Source: Uloborus plumipes (taxonomy: Eukaryota > Arthropoda > Arachnida > Araneae > Uloboridae). From it: 64,000 bases of DNA. The notes beneath the pieces are model-generated. The model searched no databases. It was not told the origin of the DNA and worked only from the letters and a program-made list of their open reading frames with translations. This document shows positions 13,202 through 25,531 of this stretch, one piece after another (within the stretch, counting starts at the first letter, position 1; the number at the start of each line of letters is the position of its first letter). Both the position numbers and the translations under genes were made by a program. Location: NCBI GenBank assembly GCA_038373865.1, contig JAXGGA010000026.1, positions 124,001 through 188,000 on the forward strand. The letters run 5' to 3'.

Positions 13202-15055
13202 ATGTTAAAAGTTAGCATTCTTCATAGTAAAAATGTTTTTGAATAAAAATAAATAAAGCTTTAAGTATGTATAAATATACAGCGTGTTCCCGTATGTAAG
13301 ACCCCTATTTTGGCACACCGTTAGTTCTAGGTACCTAGTGCTAGTTGCAGAAACGGTCAAAATAAGGAGCAGACTAACGATATTAAACTTTTCAAATGAA
13401 AAAGAAAATTTATGGAAGAATAAGAAATCTAACTTTTTATACAGCCTCTATCTCCTCATAATTATGTTTAGGGAAACAATCTACATTGAGAAACAATACC
13501 AACACAATACAAAAAAAAAGACAGTAGCGTGACCAATTTTGCTCAAGAAGTGAAGTCCAGCGTTTTGTGACATATACCACTTTACACTAATAGAAAATTA
13601 CACTTTTTGGGGGGAAATATAGTAGCTAACAAGGGTTGTAGTGTATATTGTAGCTAACAAAGTTGTACGTGCGGAGAGAGTGCTTTTTCAAACTATACGA
13701 GATTTTGTAGTGTGTTTCAATGTATCATAGCATAAATATTTCAATAGCAATAGAAAACATTAATATATATTTTTTTTGTTTTTTTTTTTTTTTTTTTTTT
13801 TTTACTTTGACAACATGTAATTCTTCTGAAAGGGTGATAGATTCCAATCTTTTCTTCTGCGAGCTCCCTTAAAATTTTGAACTCGAGTATCCCCTTGAGT
13901 TTCAGTCGCCAATGTTTTAAATGGAAGAAATAAATGTTGGTATTGTTTTCAATGGAGAATTTTTCCTTGAAAGCAATGCATAGCATTTGGGGCTCACGCA
14001 ATAAGTTACATTCGTATTTTTTCAGTTCATTATTTTTCGCATCAAACATTTAGCATCTGAACTCTACCTTTTATTTTAATCACTTTTGCACTAGGAACTA
14101 TAAATCTAGGACTAACGGTTGCAAAAAAAAGAGGCATTTGAAGGTAAACGGGAACACCCAGTATATCTCGGAGAACGGAATAATAGTTTAAGTAATGATT
14201 TCTAACGAAATATTCTTAGAAAACTTGTATAAATGATTGTTAAGCCATATGAACTAAAACGTATTTCTTTGGTTTCAGTTTTTTATTTTATTGCTTGCTG
14301 CATTAGCAAGTTTCGCAGTGGCAAACTATGGTTACGGCTATCCTTATGCTGGTGCGTATGGTGGTTATGGATACGATAATGGATATGGATACGACAATGG
14401 ATGGCTTTATGATAACGCTTACTACAATTACTATTGGCGTAGACGGTAATACACTTTAAAAATCCGGTATCCTTTGGTAACTGTTGTAAACTATAATTCA
14501 ACTACTAACGCATAAAAATTATTTGCGGAATGAAGATTAATTGAATGTACCATGTTATTGATTTAAGTTGTTTACATTTTAAAAGTTAACATTTTTCAAT
14601 TTAAACCGCTTGTCCTTCTTGTCATCACTGGGTGAAGTGTATTAGAATTATGTTTTGCAGACAATCAAGAAAAACTTAGACTCTATGCTCGAAAATGGTT
14701 CCAACGAAATATATCTTAACCTCTTTAGCAAATTATGTGAAAGAAATCTAAGCGATATATGATTGTGGGACATCTGTCACTTTTATTTTGCGATGTTTTC
14801 AATTTTTTGCTGCAAATATATATTTTTTTGTTCATTCGTTTTACAGTCAAAAAACATTGAAACGTGCCTCGTGATTTTAATGTCGACTATTTTTAATAGT
14901 TTAATTTTTTTTTCTTCAAATTTACGTATTTATTGTAATGTAATAAATTATACTTAAAGCGACATAAAACATAAATGTTTAATAAATTTAATATTATGAT
15001 GAAGCTGCATTGTCAAAATATTCATTTAATTTATATGTTTTCTATTTTCAGTTAA
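13202..15055 (+). CDS. small secreted Tyr/Gly-rich peptide, three-exon gene
   Basis: Seen: exon 2 starts at 14279 after a TTTGGTTTCAG acceptor and reads in phase 0 as a hydrophobic signal core, then a 41-residue tail with 14 Tyr, 9 Gly and no Cys (repeats GYGYDN; C-terminus YYNYYWRRR). The exon ends at 14445 before GTAATA. Exon 3 starts at 15052 after TCTATTTTCAG; joining CG to T gives Arg, then TAA at 15053-15055. The best exon 1 is ATG TTA AAA at 13202-13210, in CAACCATG context and followed by GTTAGC. It gives the signal peptide MLKFFILLLAALASFAVA and 59 residues in all. Known: short Gly/Tyr-rich secreted peptides occur among arthropod and nematode antimicrobial peptides and cuticle or silk-type proteins. 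Inference: exported from the cell; function unknown. Exons 2 and 3 are firm. Exon 1 is less sure, because its donor is weak and the 1068-bp intron holds a transposon. Confidence 0.72.
13280..14161. mobile_element. 882-bp TIR transposon inside intron 1 of the peptide gene
   Basis: The left end CAGCGTGTTCCCGTATGTAA and the right end, read inverted (CTGGGTGTTCCCGTTTACC), form terminal inverted repeats flanked by TA. Inverted similarity continues inward: 'ccgttagt..ctagg..tagtgc' appears in both ends. No transposase frame is visible, so it is a non-autonomous TA-target DNA element. It lies in the intron between the proposed exon 1 and the signal-peptide exon. It contains poly-T (about 13770-13803) and two near-copies of 'tgtagctaacaa' (about 13615-13660). 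Confidence 0.75.
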
Positions 15056-15187
15056 GAACACTGCAACGTGGGCTGGATTTTGATACCTGTCATTGTATTC
15101 ATACTTGTAATTCACATCATAATATTAAGAAGTTAAGTGTACGTTTTAAATGTCAAGACCAAATAAAGCATTTAAATTGAGTTCAAT
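15056..15187 (+). other. 3' UTR of the Tyr/Gly-rich peptide gene
   Basis: The terminal exon after the TAA is untranslated. AATAAA lies at 15162-15167, about 107 bases after the stop, so cleavage is expected near 15180-15187, just before a T/C-rich stretch. This supports a polyadenylated plus-strand transcript. The exact end is estimated. Confidence 0.6.
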
Positions 15188-15605
15188 ATTTGCCCTCTTT
15201 CTTTCCCCATCATGATGAAGTAAGTTTTTAACTAAGTTTGCGAGCTTTGGACCGTTGTGCTGAGCCAAGTAGTGGTCAAACCCGATTTCATGTACAGTCA
15301 AAATTTAACCCCAAAACGTTCTAGCTAAATTTTAGCTTTGTGCTTCTGACACAAAAAGAAATTGCAATCGTTTGCACTAGTTTCATATTGATGATGTAGT
15401 GAATATCTTTTGAGGTGTAGCTGCCTTACAAATCTACGGTATTGCTGTACCAAAATTAGCGCAATAGGGATTCATAGTAGAACGTGTATACAATATATAT
15501 TATTCGTAATGAGCATTTAAGAAATACTTGTTAAAAACTCTCCCAATAGAAAAACTGGAAATTTCTCGAGCATATTGGCATTTGAGCAGTGTTTTTATAC
15601 CGATA

Positions 15606-16527
15606 TAGGCGAATGTGAGGCAAAGTGTAATAGATAACTTTACTTACCTGCTTCAAAAGGAACAAATGGTAATTTTTGTCTAAAAATTATTGTAAATAAG
15701 GAAGAAATAACTTATTTTGTAATACAACTTTCGTTGAAATGTTATTTTTCCTCTTTGGCAGTTAGTTTGTATCTTCAAAAAAATGTGGAAAATTTTCACC
15801 TCAAAAAATCATGGGGTAAAGTGAAAAACAAAATATTTTTGTTATGGAAAATTTTCTATCCAGCGATTAACAGTAATTTTCATTAAAGGAATGCGTAAAT
15901 GAACGAAAAAATAATAATTAATGAAAAATAAACGAATAAGTAATTAAATGAATAAATAAATTAATCAATACGGTGAGAAAACATAAATGAGTGAATAAAG
16001 TAGAGAATAAATAAGAAAATGAGTTAATGAATGAGTAAATAAGTAAATCATCAAGTAAAATAATGTAATTAATTAAAAAATGAAGACATACGTGCGTGAT
16101 TTAATAAATAAATGAATAAGTAATTGAAATGGACTATTTCACTTTGCCCCGCTTGCACTAGAGAAATTACATTGAACATTTAAAATAAAAAAATACCTAA
16201 TATAAACTAAAAAAGGACTGCACTGGGCATCAGTAGATCTCAATTAATAGTTTAAGTGATAATTACAAAAAAATTATCCTTTTATAATAGCAAGAAATAT
16301 TTTTGAAAAATCACGAATATTACAATGAAGGTATCAAATTTTGAAAATGGCTGGTACATTTTTTTTTTCGTTGATCTTTGGAGATTTTTTGACAGAAATC
16401 AACTATATGTCTAGGAACTTAGTTAAAATATTGCTTGATATGTGGTTGATATGTGGCGCTGTAAACTGTGAAGATATTTTACCATTTCACCTTGCCCCGC
16501 TATTTCACTTTGCCCCACATTCCCCTA
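15606..16527. mobile_element. TIR element with 'CACTTTGCCCC' ends, copy 1
   Basis: The left end TAGGCGAATGTGAGGCAAAG and the right end, inverted (TAGGGGAATGTGGGGCAAAG), are terminal repeats about 30 bases long, probably with a TA target. CACTTTGCCCC recurs internally at 16140 and 16490. The middle (about 15895-16130) is a degenerate AATGAATA-type array. No transposase frame; about 920 bp. Confidence 0.75.
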
Positions 16528-17343
16528 CTAGTGAATAACTTCCAATTACGTTATTCACACACAAACTATGTTATTAAAGCTCTACTCAACCTATGCTAAA
16601 GTCTTTAGTAGATAGCTAATACATAATAATAATTATATTAAAAAAAACAGTTGAATTCTGCAAAACAGTGAGAAAGCTGATTAAGGATTAAGATAGTGTT
16701 ATATAATGAAGAGTTTTATAATAGATTGATTCATTAGAAGACTTGCAAATAAAATAAAATATTGGTAATTTTATTTTAAAATTAAAATAAGATTGATAAA
16801 TGGGAAAAAAATGTATTCAACTTAGATATAATGCAGAAAGCTGCGACAAAATTTAACGAAATTAAATCTAGAAACTATTCACAAAGCTGTTCCTCGACCT
16901 TTTAGAATTTTTTTCCCGGTGTAAGCATTTAACTATAATGCTAGAATAAAAAAGCCGAGACAAAGGTTATAATCCCTAAACTTAATCCAAGTAGTCTATA
17001 AATCTCATCATGGGAGTTTTTTTTGCATACTTAATTGAAGTTTAACTTTACTGCATCAATTAAACTTCAACTAAAAATCAGATCTTCAAAAAGTAATATG
17101 AAAACTATATCATAGTTTATCGTTCCACTAAAGTTAATTCTTATATACATATCATATAAAAGGAGCATTCTGATTTAATATATGTTCTGGAATTTTACGT
17201 AATTAAACTGCACACAGTCCTTTATTTACAACTAAGGATAATTTAATTCAGTTATAAACTAATAATTTTCAATTTCCAAACTTTCGATAATCGAACTTAC
17301 ACTTAATAGAAATGAAAAATTTTCAGTAAACTTGAATGTTTCA

Positions 17344-17570
17344 CTAAGTGAGCAAACCAGCGAAATTGGGTGCATTTTCAAGTTTATCTGCACTCCAGAT
17401 TATACTTTCAACAAATGAAACTCGTTTCTGTATTTCAAGAGAAAGTATCATGCCTGCTAATTCCACGAAGTATATATTTCTATTATGTACTTCCTTCAGA
17501 CTTCCAGAACGAGTTTCGAGGTTTATTATCATGAAGTACTTTTCTCTAATGCATTTCCCAACAAGATTGT
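17344..17570 (-). CDS. uncertain exon-like segment open on both strands
   Basis: The minus-strand frame of about 75 codons (including KEVHNRNIYFVELAGMIL and FVESIIWSADKLENAP) ends TAG at 17344 and is preceded by an AG in CTGAG. The plus strand is also open for 77 codons. Composition is richer in GC than the flanks. No protein family recognised; it may be an old exon or repeat-coded fragment. Confidence 0.2.
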
Positions 17571-17967
17571 CTCAGTCCTAAAGTGAACTAAGGAAATGCA
17601 GAATTTTATATTACACTTGAGATCTTAAATGTCACAGCATCAGGCATATTTATATGCAATCGACCTTTAAGTAGTTCTTGAGCGTTTCCAGCTAAATTGA
17701 CATTTAGTCAGATTTAGAGAATCTTGTTTTTATGTATTTGTGCGAAATATTTTTAGAAACAAGTGAAATAATTAAGGTTATAAAAATGTGGTTAGTTTGT
17801 TGACTCAATCGTAATAAGTGTATTGGTTAGAATGATAACGGTGTAAGGCATCGCAGAAATTTTTTAAATATTTAAAGTTTTTTTAAAAACATTTTTTATA
17901 AAAATCAGCAAAAAAAAAAACTGCTTGAATTTCAATTCGTAGAAGAGGATTTGTATTTAAACATATG

Positions 17968-18345
17968 TAGGGTAATGTGGGAGTGAAATAGCAGGGCGAA
18001 GTGAAATAGCCAAATATTTCCCCAGTTTTCAGAGCCACCTATCAAGCAACTACACAGGTAGCACAAAAAACGTTTAAACGTTTTATAAACGTTTTTAATC
18101 CGTTGTCACAACGTTAATAACCATTTTACAACCTTTAAAAAACGAAGTGTGCTACTTGGGTAAGTTCCTAGACAGATGGCTGATTCTTGTCGAAAAATAA
18201 ATAGCTCTAAAGATCAGCGAAAATAATTATACAATTAATTTCCAAATTTTTATACCTTGATTGAAAAATATGTGATTTTTCAAAAATATTTCATCTTTTT
18301 ATAGAATTATAAAGTTTTTGTAATGATCATGTCAACTATTAAGAG
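17968..18345. mobile_element. truncated inverted copy of the 'CACTTTGCCCC' element
   Basis: From TAGGGTAATGTGGGAGTGAA it matches, in reverse orientation, the right part of the 15.6-16.5 kb element: AAGTTCCTAGACA, AAAGATCA.CGAAAA, TGATTTTTCAAAAATATTTC and so on to about 18340. It lacks the other terminus. A 109-bp MITE is inserted within it at 18053-18161. Confidence 0.75.
18053..18161. mobile_element. 109-bp MITE with 'GGTAGCACAAAAAACG' ends, nested
   Basis: GGTAGCACAAAAAACGTTTA at the left and an inverted AAGTAGCACACTTCG at the right bracket AACGTT-rich sequence. The uninterrupted sequence can be seen in the related copy near 16410-16440, which confirms an insertion in the older element. 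Confidence 0.72.
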
Positions 18346-18776
18346 GTAGTTTGTATTAGAACCGGGCAGAAATTGGGTGTCCAGATGTACATCATTTTTG
18401 ATTTTGCTAACATTTTTATGATGGGTTCTTCTAAAGATTTCGGAAGACAAGTAATTTGGAAGACAAGCGTTTTTGGAGGCCTGTAAAAATTCGTAAAGTT
18501 TAGACCGAATTTGTGTTTGTCTAAAATCGACATTTTTAAAAGTTCGATTATCTCAGCTCGCTGAGCATCAACCGAAGTATTTTCTGCGATTACACCATCA
18601 CGTTTAGTGCCCAAATTTAAATTTTTTTAAAAAAATTTATAGCTGACCATCGGGGGATCCTTTCAGGGGTGGCCAAACTTCGCCGAATATAGTGAAAATT
18701 GTCATGCTTTGAGGCCCCCTAGCTCCTGCACTGGTGGGGGGGGGGGTAAGTAACAATTTTCGCATGAAACCTAGTC

Positions 18777-18781
<5 letters not shown>

Positions 18782-18827
<46 letters not shown>

Positions 18828-18828
18828 T
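18782..18828. repeat. compound (TA)n(GA)n microsatellite
   Basis: About 27 bases of TA followed by about 19 of GA. A 12-base G run lies shortly upstream (18736-18747). Confidence 0.95.
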
Positions 18829-18894
18829 ATTACTTAAATAGATCATTAGTTGTAAGGCTAATCCACAGTGGTGACGAAAAATGGCGTTTTTTGT

Positions 18895-19545
18895 ACGTTC
18901 AGAAACGAAAAAGTGTACATTTCGTGACCTTATATTTCTAAATGATGAGGGTCAACAGGGAATTTGATGAGTGTATTTTCAACCGAAGTATGAGCATTTT
19001 TGTAAACAAGTGACAGACCTATGGGCAAATGTCTTGGAAGCTTATAAAGTGCACCTCAAGATGAGAAAATTGCTTGTGTTAACGACGAATCTAGTTAGTT
19101 GTGTACACTTCGTGGTCTTATTTCTCTGCACTGAGGGTCAACAGGGAACTTGATGCGGGTATTTCAAGCTAGAGTTCGTCTATTTTTCTAAACAAGTGAC
19201 ATAAATATGGACAAGATTTTTAAGCACGCAATACGTATTTCAAAAGAGTAAAATGAACTATTCCGTTTTCAATTTCACCAATATATTTGGATTTAGACTT
19301 CTCCCCAAGGTTGGCACAACGGTGATTATTGAGATTTAATTTGAGAGGGGCATTGTAGAATATACAATGTTCATGCGAATTAGTGTGTGACAAAGTATAT
19401 GACAGAAATTTCCCATATTTCTCTCACTTGTTTGAGAAAATACGCATACTCTAGTTTAAAATATCCTCATCGTGTTGACCCTCATTGCACGGAGACATAA
19501 GACCACGAAGTGCACACAACTAACTAGATTCGTCTTTAACACTTG
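18895..19545. repeat. three-copy repeat: two direct and one inverted
   Basis: Copy 1 (about 18895-19030) and copy 2 (about 19072-19215) share 'TGTACA(C/T)TTCGTG..CTTAT', GAGGGTCAACAGGGAA.TTGATG and AAACAAGTGACA. Copy 3 (about 19395-19545) is the reverse complement of copy 2, including the GACGAATCTAGTTAGTTGTG segment. Copies 2 and 3 together form a foldback about 470 bp long. Non-coding. Confidence 0.75.
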
Positions 19546-22049
19546 GGAAAACCAGTTTGATTTCAAGACGTTAAAATTATACACATACAAAATATTTTAA
19601 TTTCATTATGCTTTCAAATAGACAAAAAATATAAGAACAAAGTATTCATGACAGGGAAGCAAAATTTGTCTGTGAAGTCATCCTTAAGATAGAATAAAGT
19701 GTACCAAAATGTTAAGCTGTCGGCCACCTTTAGCCTCTCGCCCTTAAAGTTAATTTATTAATCCATTTCTTGGTTGAGAATATTTTGTTTCTTAATGTAC
19801 AACAGTAAACTCCGGATCATCAGTACAATATGGTGGCACGATAACCACGGATACTTCGAAAGAGAGGTAAAAAGTGGGACTACTATTATAGTATATAATT
19901 GCATTAAGAAAATCATTGAAGAAAATCATTGAGAACGATAACATTGCATGTAAAAAGTATCAGTGCGGCTAAAAATAATCATTGTTTTAGACTTCCTATC
20001 TCAAAATTGCCTCTTTTTAACTTTTATTTTTACTCTGCATTCATCTAAGTATTAAAGATCAGTAAAACAAAACTTGTTAGATGATTCATTAAACAAACAA
20101 AAGAATGAATATTTTCCCCTAGAACATACATTTTGTTTTATCTCCTTATTTACCACTTTTGCACTAATCCTTAGTCATTTCAGAAGAATAATGGCTAATT
20201 TTGCTGTAGGAAATAGGCAATTTAAAAAAGGTACAATCGCAAAAAATATTCCTAAGCAGTATAATAAAGCTGTAATTTTATTGCTTAGAAAAGAAAATTA
20301 TAATACCCATTGTATTTGAAACAACTGAGCATGCATATTTGCTTAGTTTAAAAGCAATTCATTTATTCTATTATTGAGTAAAAAAATATGTTACAGAAGT
20401 TCTGCCAGTAGTAGAAGCTGCAAAATCAATCAACAGAATAATAACAATAAATAAAAATAATACGTTGTACTGCTTTATGAACATAAAAACCTTTTCATAT
20501 GATAATGTATATTTGCTTCAAAAGATGAAAAAACTGTAAAAGCCTTCAGTGCCAAGCAATTGAGAGGGCCTTTTGAACATTGAAGTAGAAATTTTAGAAA
20601 ATAACATCGATGAATCTTCGTTAACTTATTAATTCTTGATATTCATAACCAATAAATTTATAGTCAAACAAATTGTTGGTTCATTCAAAAACATACGAGA
20701 AGACCATAAATCGTATACATGATTATTAAATTACTTGTTTCCTTAGAAAGTGTGCCTCTATTACTCTGTACTTAGTATAAAATCACTAAAACGTAATGTT
20801 TTAATGTTAAATTAATGATAAGAAAATTGGCTTTTTAGATTTTAGCGTGATTTTCATTGTAGCTTAATGAAAAAATACATCTTGTATACCCTGCTCTGAT
20901 CTCTTAAGGAAGTTATTGCACCTTTTGTCTTTTCTTTCGTCTGGTAATTTGATTCCACTGTCGGTAGTTACTTTAAATAGCTTATCTTCTCTTTTCTAAG
21001 AAATAATGTATCCACTTAGCTCTTCATATAATATTTAGTAATATGAAAACAAACTCAAAATAATGTTTTTTAAGAATGACTAACTGCCAAAGCTTTCGTA
21101 GAATATGAAAAATCTCTCTTGAAAATAATGAAAAACACTTCATTTGGATTATGTTTTAAAAATCCATTTAAAAATACGTTAATTCACGTCTTATATGTCT
21201 TAATTGTTACGCTTTTAACTTTTTGAAATGCAGTGCATAAAATAAAGCTCATAATGTTATTATTTGAATGTTCTTTTTAAATCTCCGTTTCTTCTTACAA
21301 AAATCGCTTATCATTAGGAGTAGATTTAACAAATTTAACTGACTAAACTATTTCATGCGATCGCTTTATTTGAAATAATATAATACTATTGTAACTAAAT
21401 TTGAATATATATGTTATAAAATTAAACATTTAAGCGCGAGTTTTTTATAAACCAGAAAACAGGGGTTTTTTTTTTTTGACATTATATGAGCATATAGGTT
21501 AAACTTTATTTTTCGTAATTTCAGCTGGAATGAGCCTATACTAAAATATTAGACAAACAAATTGTAAACGATTTAATGGCATGTTTTTTTTATTATTATT
21601 TTGAATTTTTACAATGTTAAAATCAAATTGCCATTTTTACAATCATGACGCAAAAAAAAAAGAACAAAAAAAAAAGACATTACCTTTTGAAAAAGAAGAA
21701 ACTGCTTTATAACAAAGAATTACTGACAAATTTATAGCTAATCAACAAACTGTACTACATCGTTTGCACTAGATGGTTACAGGAGCATTCTATAGTTAAT
21801 GTTTAATTATAATCCAGTGCATCTATTTTTACTAGAAAGGATCTCAAAGAGGCCCTGGAAACAAAATAGCGCGCGATACAAGATGAGCACCTGATTTGCA
21901 CGTGCATGTGTCCCATGTGCGTTTATATGCAATGTGCGTGGTAGGTCACTTTCGCCCGTGCGTTTTCAACATCTTCACCCCCCCCCCGATACCCTTTATA
22001 TTACCCACTACCAACATTTTTCATATGTTACGCTATTTTCCTGAATATG
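19546..22049. other. non-coding stretch
   Basis: No supportable gene. A GC-richer piece with alternating GTGC/GCAC motifs lies at 21865-21960, followed by a nine-base C run. Confidence 0.5.
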
Positions 22050-22170
22050 TTCTTATGAAAAATGCGTGATGTCACACTTCTTGTTACTTACACAATATTT
22101 GCTATTCACGAACCACCTCACCCTCAAAACTGACATAATTTGTGGACAGCCCCAAAGTGATGAACTGTAA
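22050..22170. repeat. dispersed repeat with 'GTGATGTCACACTTC', copy 1
   Basis: GAAAAATGCGTGATGTCACA then CTTCTTGTTAC, with CCCTCAAAACTGACATAATT then TGTGGACAGCCCC. A related stretch occurs at 23.06 kb. Resembles sequences often found near retroelement ends in arthropods; class unproven. Confidence 0.4.
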
Positions 22171-23059
22171 TTCAAACGTCTTAAATATAACATGTAACAA
22201 TGTAACATTTTAAAACAAACATTGACGAATAAACATTGAGTTAGCTTCTCTTAAAATAAAAGAAGATTTGAACTTCGAGGAATTTTCTCTTAACAAATCA
22301 AATTTGTCATTTTTCCAGAAATAGAAACTAACAGAACAGAAAATTTACCCATAATTTCAAATAATATATTGCATTTATTTCAAACTTCATGTTATAGTAA
22401 AATTTTTCCGTCTTGAAAAGTTGTCACTTCATCACCGGCATTCCCATGATTATTTAGGTAGACCGTAGTTTGATAGAGCAGTGAACTCAAACATATTATG
22501 CTTAACAAAATACAAACCTAGACCTTTTTGTACTAACTGCACATGCGATTTCAAAAATTAATTTTCTGCTGAACTTGTGGTAATTTCAGCATTAAATTCG
22601 ACTTATACAAACCGGTATGCAATTTGAAATGCATTTTATTAAACTACATAATTTATGTTTGTCACAAATGTTACTAGACTGATGATTCAAGACTGCATAA
22701 GGCATCCATCCAATACCTAGCACAAATGCTCTAATTAAGCGAAAGAAAATGATTTGACACAGGTCCAGTCAAAACATTTTATCATTACAGAAATATTTAC
22801 GAGACTATAGAAATATGGTCTTTCTGCTAAATAACGACCAGACAACTTGGTAGCGCAAACAATACTAAACGCTGAAATCGTACAGAACTTAAGAACAGAT
22901 TGGCAATATAAATAAATATTTCACACAAGATGCTTTGAAGCGTGTCGCTCGAGTCCACTCACACGTGGTGAATAGAGCCACTGACCTCACTGTCTCCTCA
23001 TAAATATGCATATACTTCTCCCCCCTCTTGTTATACATGTCACGCTTACATAAAAATAT

Positions 23060-23160
23060 TACTATAAAAATGAGTGATGTCACACTTCACCCCCCTTAAC
23101 CCCACCTTCTCCTTATCAGCAACTCACAATTTCACGAATTGCCATGCAACTCAAAGCGTG
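23060..23160. repeat. dispersed repeat with 'GTGATGTCACACTTC', copy 2
   Basis: AAAATGAGTGATGTCACACT then TCACCCCCCTTAACCCC and AATTTCACGAATTGCCATG; same order as the 22.05 kb copy but more diverged. No coding. Confidence 0.4.
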
Positions 23161-23239
23161 ATATCGTAAGTAGGCAATACTGTAAGTCGTTTAGATTGTA
23201 TTTCTAAAATAAAACACTGTAAAACTTGTCAATTGCCAC

Positions 23240-23356
23240 CCGAGTCAATTGAGAAATCGATGTATTTACACATAAGTGGGTGTGATTTTTGTTGTTTTCC
23301 TATGAAATTGCTATGTGTTTGAATCGTTTGACTCCCTGGAAAAAATTGAAATGACG
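23240..23356. mobile_element. degraded third copy of the hAT-type MITE
   Basis: Contains ATCGATGTATTTACACATAA, then GGGTGTGATTTTTGTTGTTT, and ends CCTGGAAAAAATTGAAATG followed by ACGG, in the same order as the 3.2 kb copy. The outer end and target duplication are eroded. Confidence 0.6.
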
Positions 23357-25531
23357 GCTTTTTTTGGTTGTTTCCTTAATACATCACAAAAATTTAATGC
23401 AAGGCTTGATTTCATTCTCTTTTAAATCAGCGAAAAAAAAATCACTATGTGCCTGTTTTTCGAAAAATTCACGTTAAAAAATCGAATTTTGAATTACTGC
23501 TGCTAATCGCGTATGTTTCGCATGTGTCAGTTACACTTTTGTAATCTCTCACTGCTGATGATATGTGCACATCAACAAAATAGTTATGCCACATAATTTT
23601 ACCAAGCTCACCAAAAAAAAAAAAAAAAAGTAGAAATATCGACATTTTTAATTATCAGTTTTTAAACTTTCATCCTCCAGCCACAAAATCTTAAAAACGT
23701 AAATGGATAATCAGTTTATTTAAAATAATATTAATCAGAGACGGATACATAATCTGAAGTTAAATATCATATCATAACATTTGTGATTACTATTTCAAAA
23801 TCAACAAGCTTCAAAATAATGGGGCTAAATATTAGTTGTATAATTTAGTTTAGCATTTAACAAAGCTTTAAATACTTTTCTTGGAAAGAATTTCGAAATA
23901 AATACGGCACGTGAAAGTTATTTTTAGCACAGCTAAATTCTGAGCAGTGATTGAAATCTTTATGTATCTTGCAGTAGTACTTTAGTGTATACGTGACTTT
24001 CTACAAATTATGTCTTTAAGCTATTAGTTTTAACTCAGTTACCTTCTCAAGTCTTATCTTTAATGCAGCATAAAAGTGTTTTCCGACTTTAGGTTTAGAG
24101 TTAGTGTCTCTTGAAAGGAAATATATCTGGTACGATTAATTTCATTTCTTGCTTACTTATTTATAAATGCGTTGAGAAGAATTTGTTATTTTCTCGTCAA
24201 GAAGTGGTAAACTTTGAAATTCTATACTTCTATTTTGAGAAAAAATATGTTGAACTAAATAGGCGCTCTCCCCTCAGTTTGCTTCAATATATTTACATTA
24301 AAAGGAAGTTTTATAATTGTTATGAATAAGGTTATTAACTTATTTTCCTACCCATGACTCTGGAATGATTTATCATTTAATTTATACAATTTTAAGCGAA
24401 TGCAATGAAATTTGAAAAATTTTGATGAGTAGTTAAGCTATTAAAAGTAGGGGTACTGAGTGCATTAAATGTCAAGATAATCAGCTTTACATTTTCACAA
24501 GTCTGAAATGTAGGGGAATGAGTGTTAAGTATTTCAAACTATTTGAGAATAAGTTTAAATAAGGTTTTAACCGCTTGTGGAACAAACCCCTCGATGTTCA
24601 GGTACATTTTTTTCTTATTCGCGTTTTCTTTTGCTAACGCAAATAATATAACATGGAAATAATGATCGAAAGCGCCGGTTTTTATTTATATCGCATTCCA
24701 AACGTTCTTCAAGCCATTTTTTTTTAAATTGATAAAACACGAGCTTCGACCAAGACGTTAATCCATCACGAGCTCAGGAAAAAACTGTTATCTTTCAATG
24801 TCACACGAGCTGAATTTGCGTTATTACCTACAACGCATGTATATGCAAAGAATTTCTAAAAGAAAACTCAGAACTAAATGTTACACTAGTAGTATGACTT
24901 AACAAATATCCAATGTATGTTGATTTTCTTGGTGTAAAAAATATATATATTCCATCAGTCATATTGGGCTTTTCTGTGTAAACTCGTAATTGACTGGCCG
25001 GACCGAATACAATGTTTCGTGATGAGCTTAGTGGCCGATTAATTTTAACAAACGATTTTGTCTCCAAACTCATACATGACAAGGCAAGACGATTGATCTG
25101 GATGGTTATATATATTTACCCTGATGACTCAAACTATTTTGATTTTAATGAAGCTAATAGAACTAAATCATACTTTATTCCATGAACGTAACAGAAAAAT
25201 TACTGAAACTGAAATCGCTGGTATAAATTTCAGTTTTAAAAGACAATGAAAAAGTTTATTAATAAATCAACAGGAAAAGTACTTCATGTTTTTACAATTA
25301 TTTAAAAGAATTAAAATAAGTTATCCGTTTTAAGAAAGAAGGCGATGACTATTTCACGCTAAAACGTTCATTGAAATATAGCTTGCGTCAACTACAGCAC
25401 AAGTTGTTAATGAGTATTTCTATAGTTTAGAAATAAGTTTTTTTGTATAAGAGTACTTTGAAACGTAACAATAGAAACGAATAGTTAAACGAAATAAATG
25501 TATAAATTAGTAATCAAAGAAATGTTCTTAC
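23357..25531. other. non-coding stretch next to the Gly/Tyr exon candidate
   Basis: No firm gene. It contains an A run at 23613-23629 and the short dispersed repeat at 24970. A 3' exon for the minus-strand candidate at 25.5 kb would be expected here, but none could be chosen with confidence. Confidence 0.45.
24970..25010 (-). repeat. short repeat 'GTAAACTCGTAATTG', copy 1
   Basis: TCTGTGTAAACTCGTAATTG then ACTGGCCGGA recurs at 44675-44704 with few changes. On the minus strand both copies keep an open reading with QLRVY.EK. Copy 1 lies in an 84-codon minus-strand open stretch (24828-25082). It may be the relic of a repeat-encoded protein; not recognised. Confidence 0.4.

Noticed and set aside
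14283..14501. 72-codon minus-strand frame with many His and Asn
   Set aside because: Antisense shadow of the Tyr/Gly-rich exon; repeats there give His-rich antisense codons, and the plus strand has splice and signal-peptide support.
18339..18614. 91-codon minus-strand frame
   Set aside because: Starts at a non-ATG codon and overlaps the end of a transposon copy; no recognisable domain.
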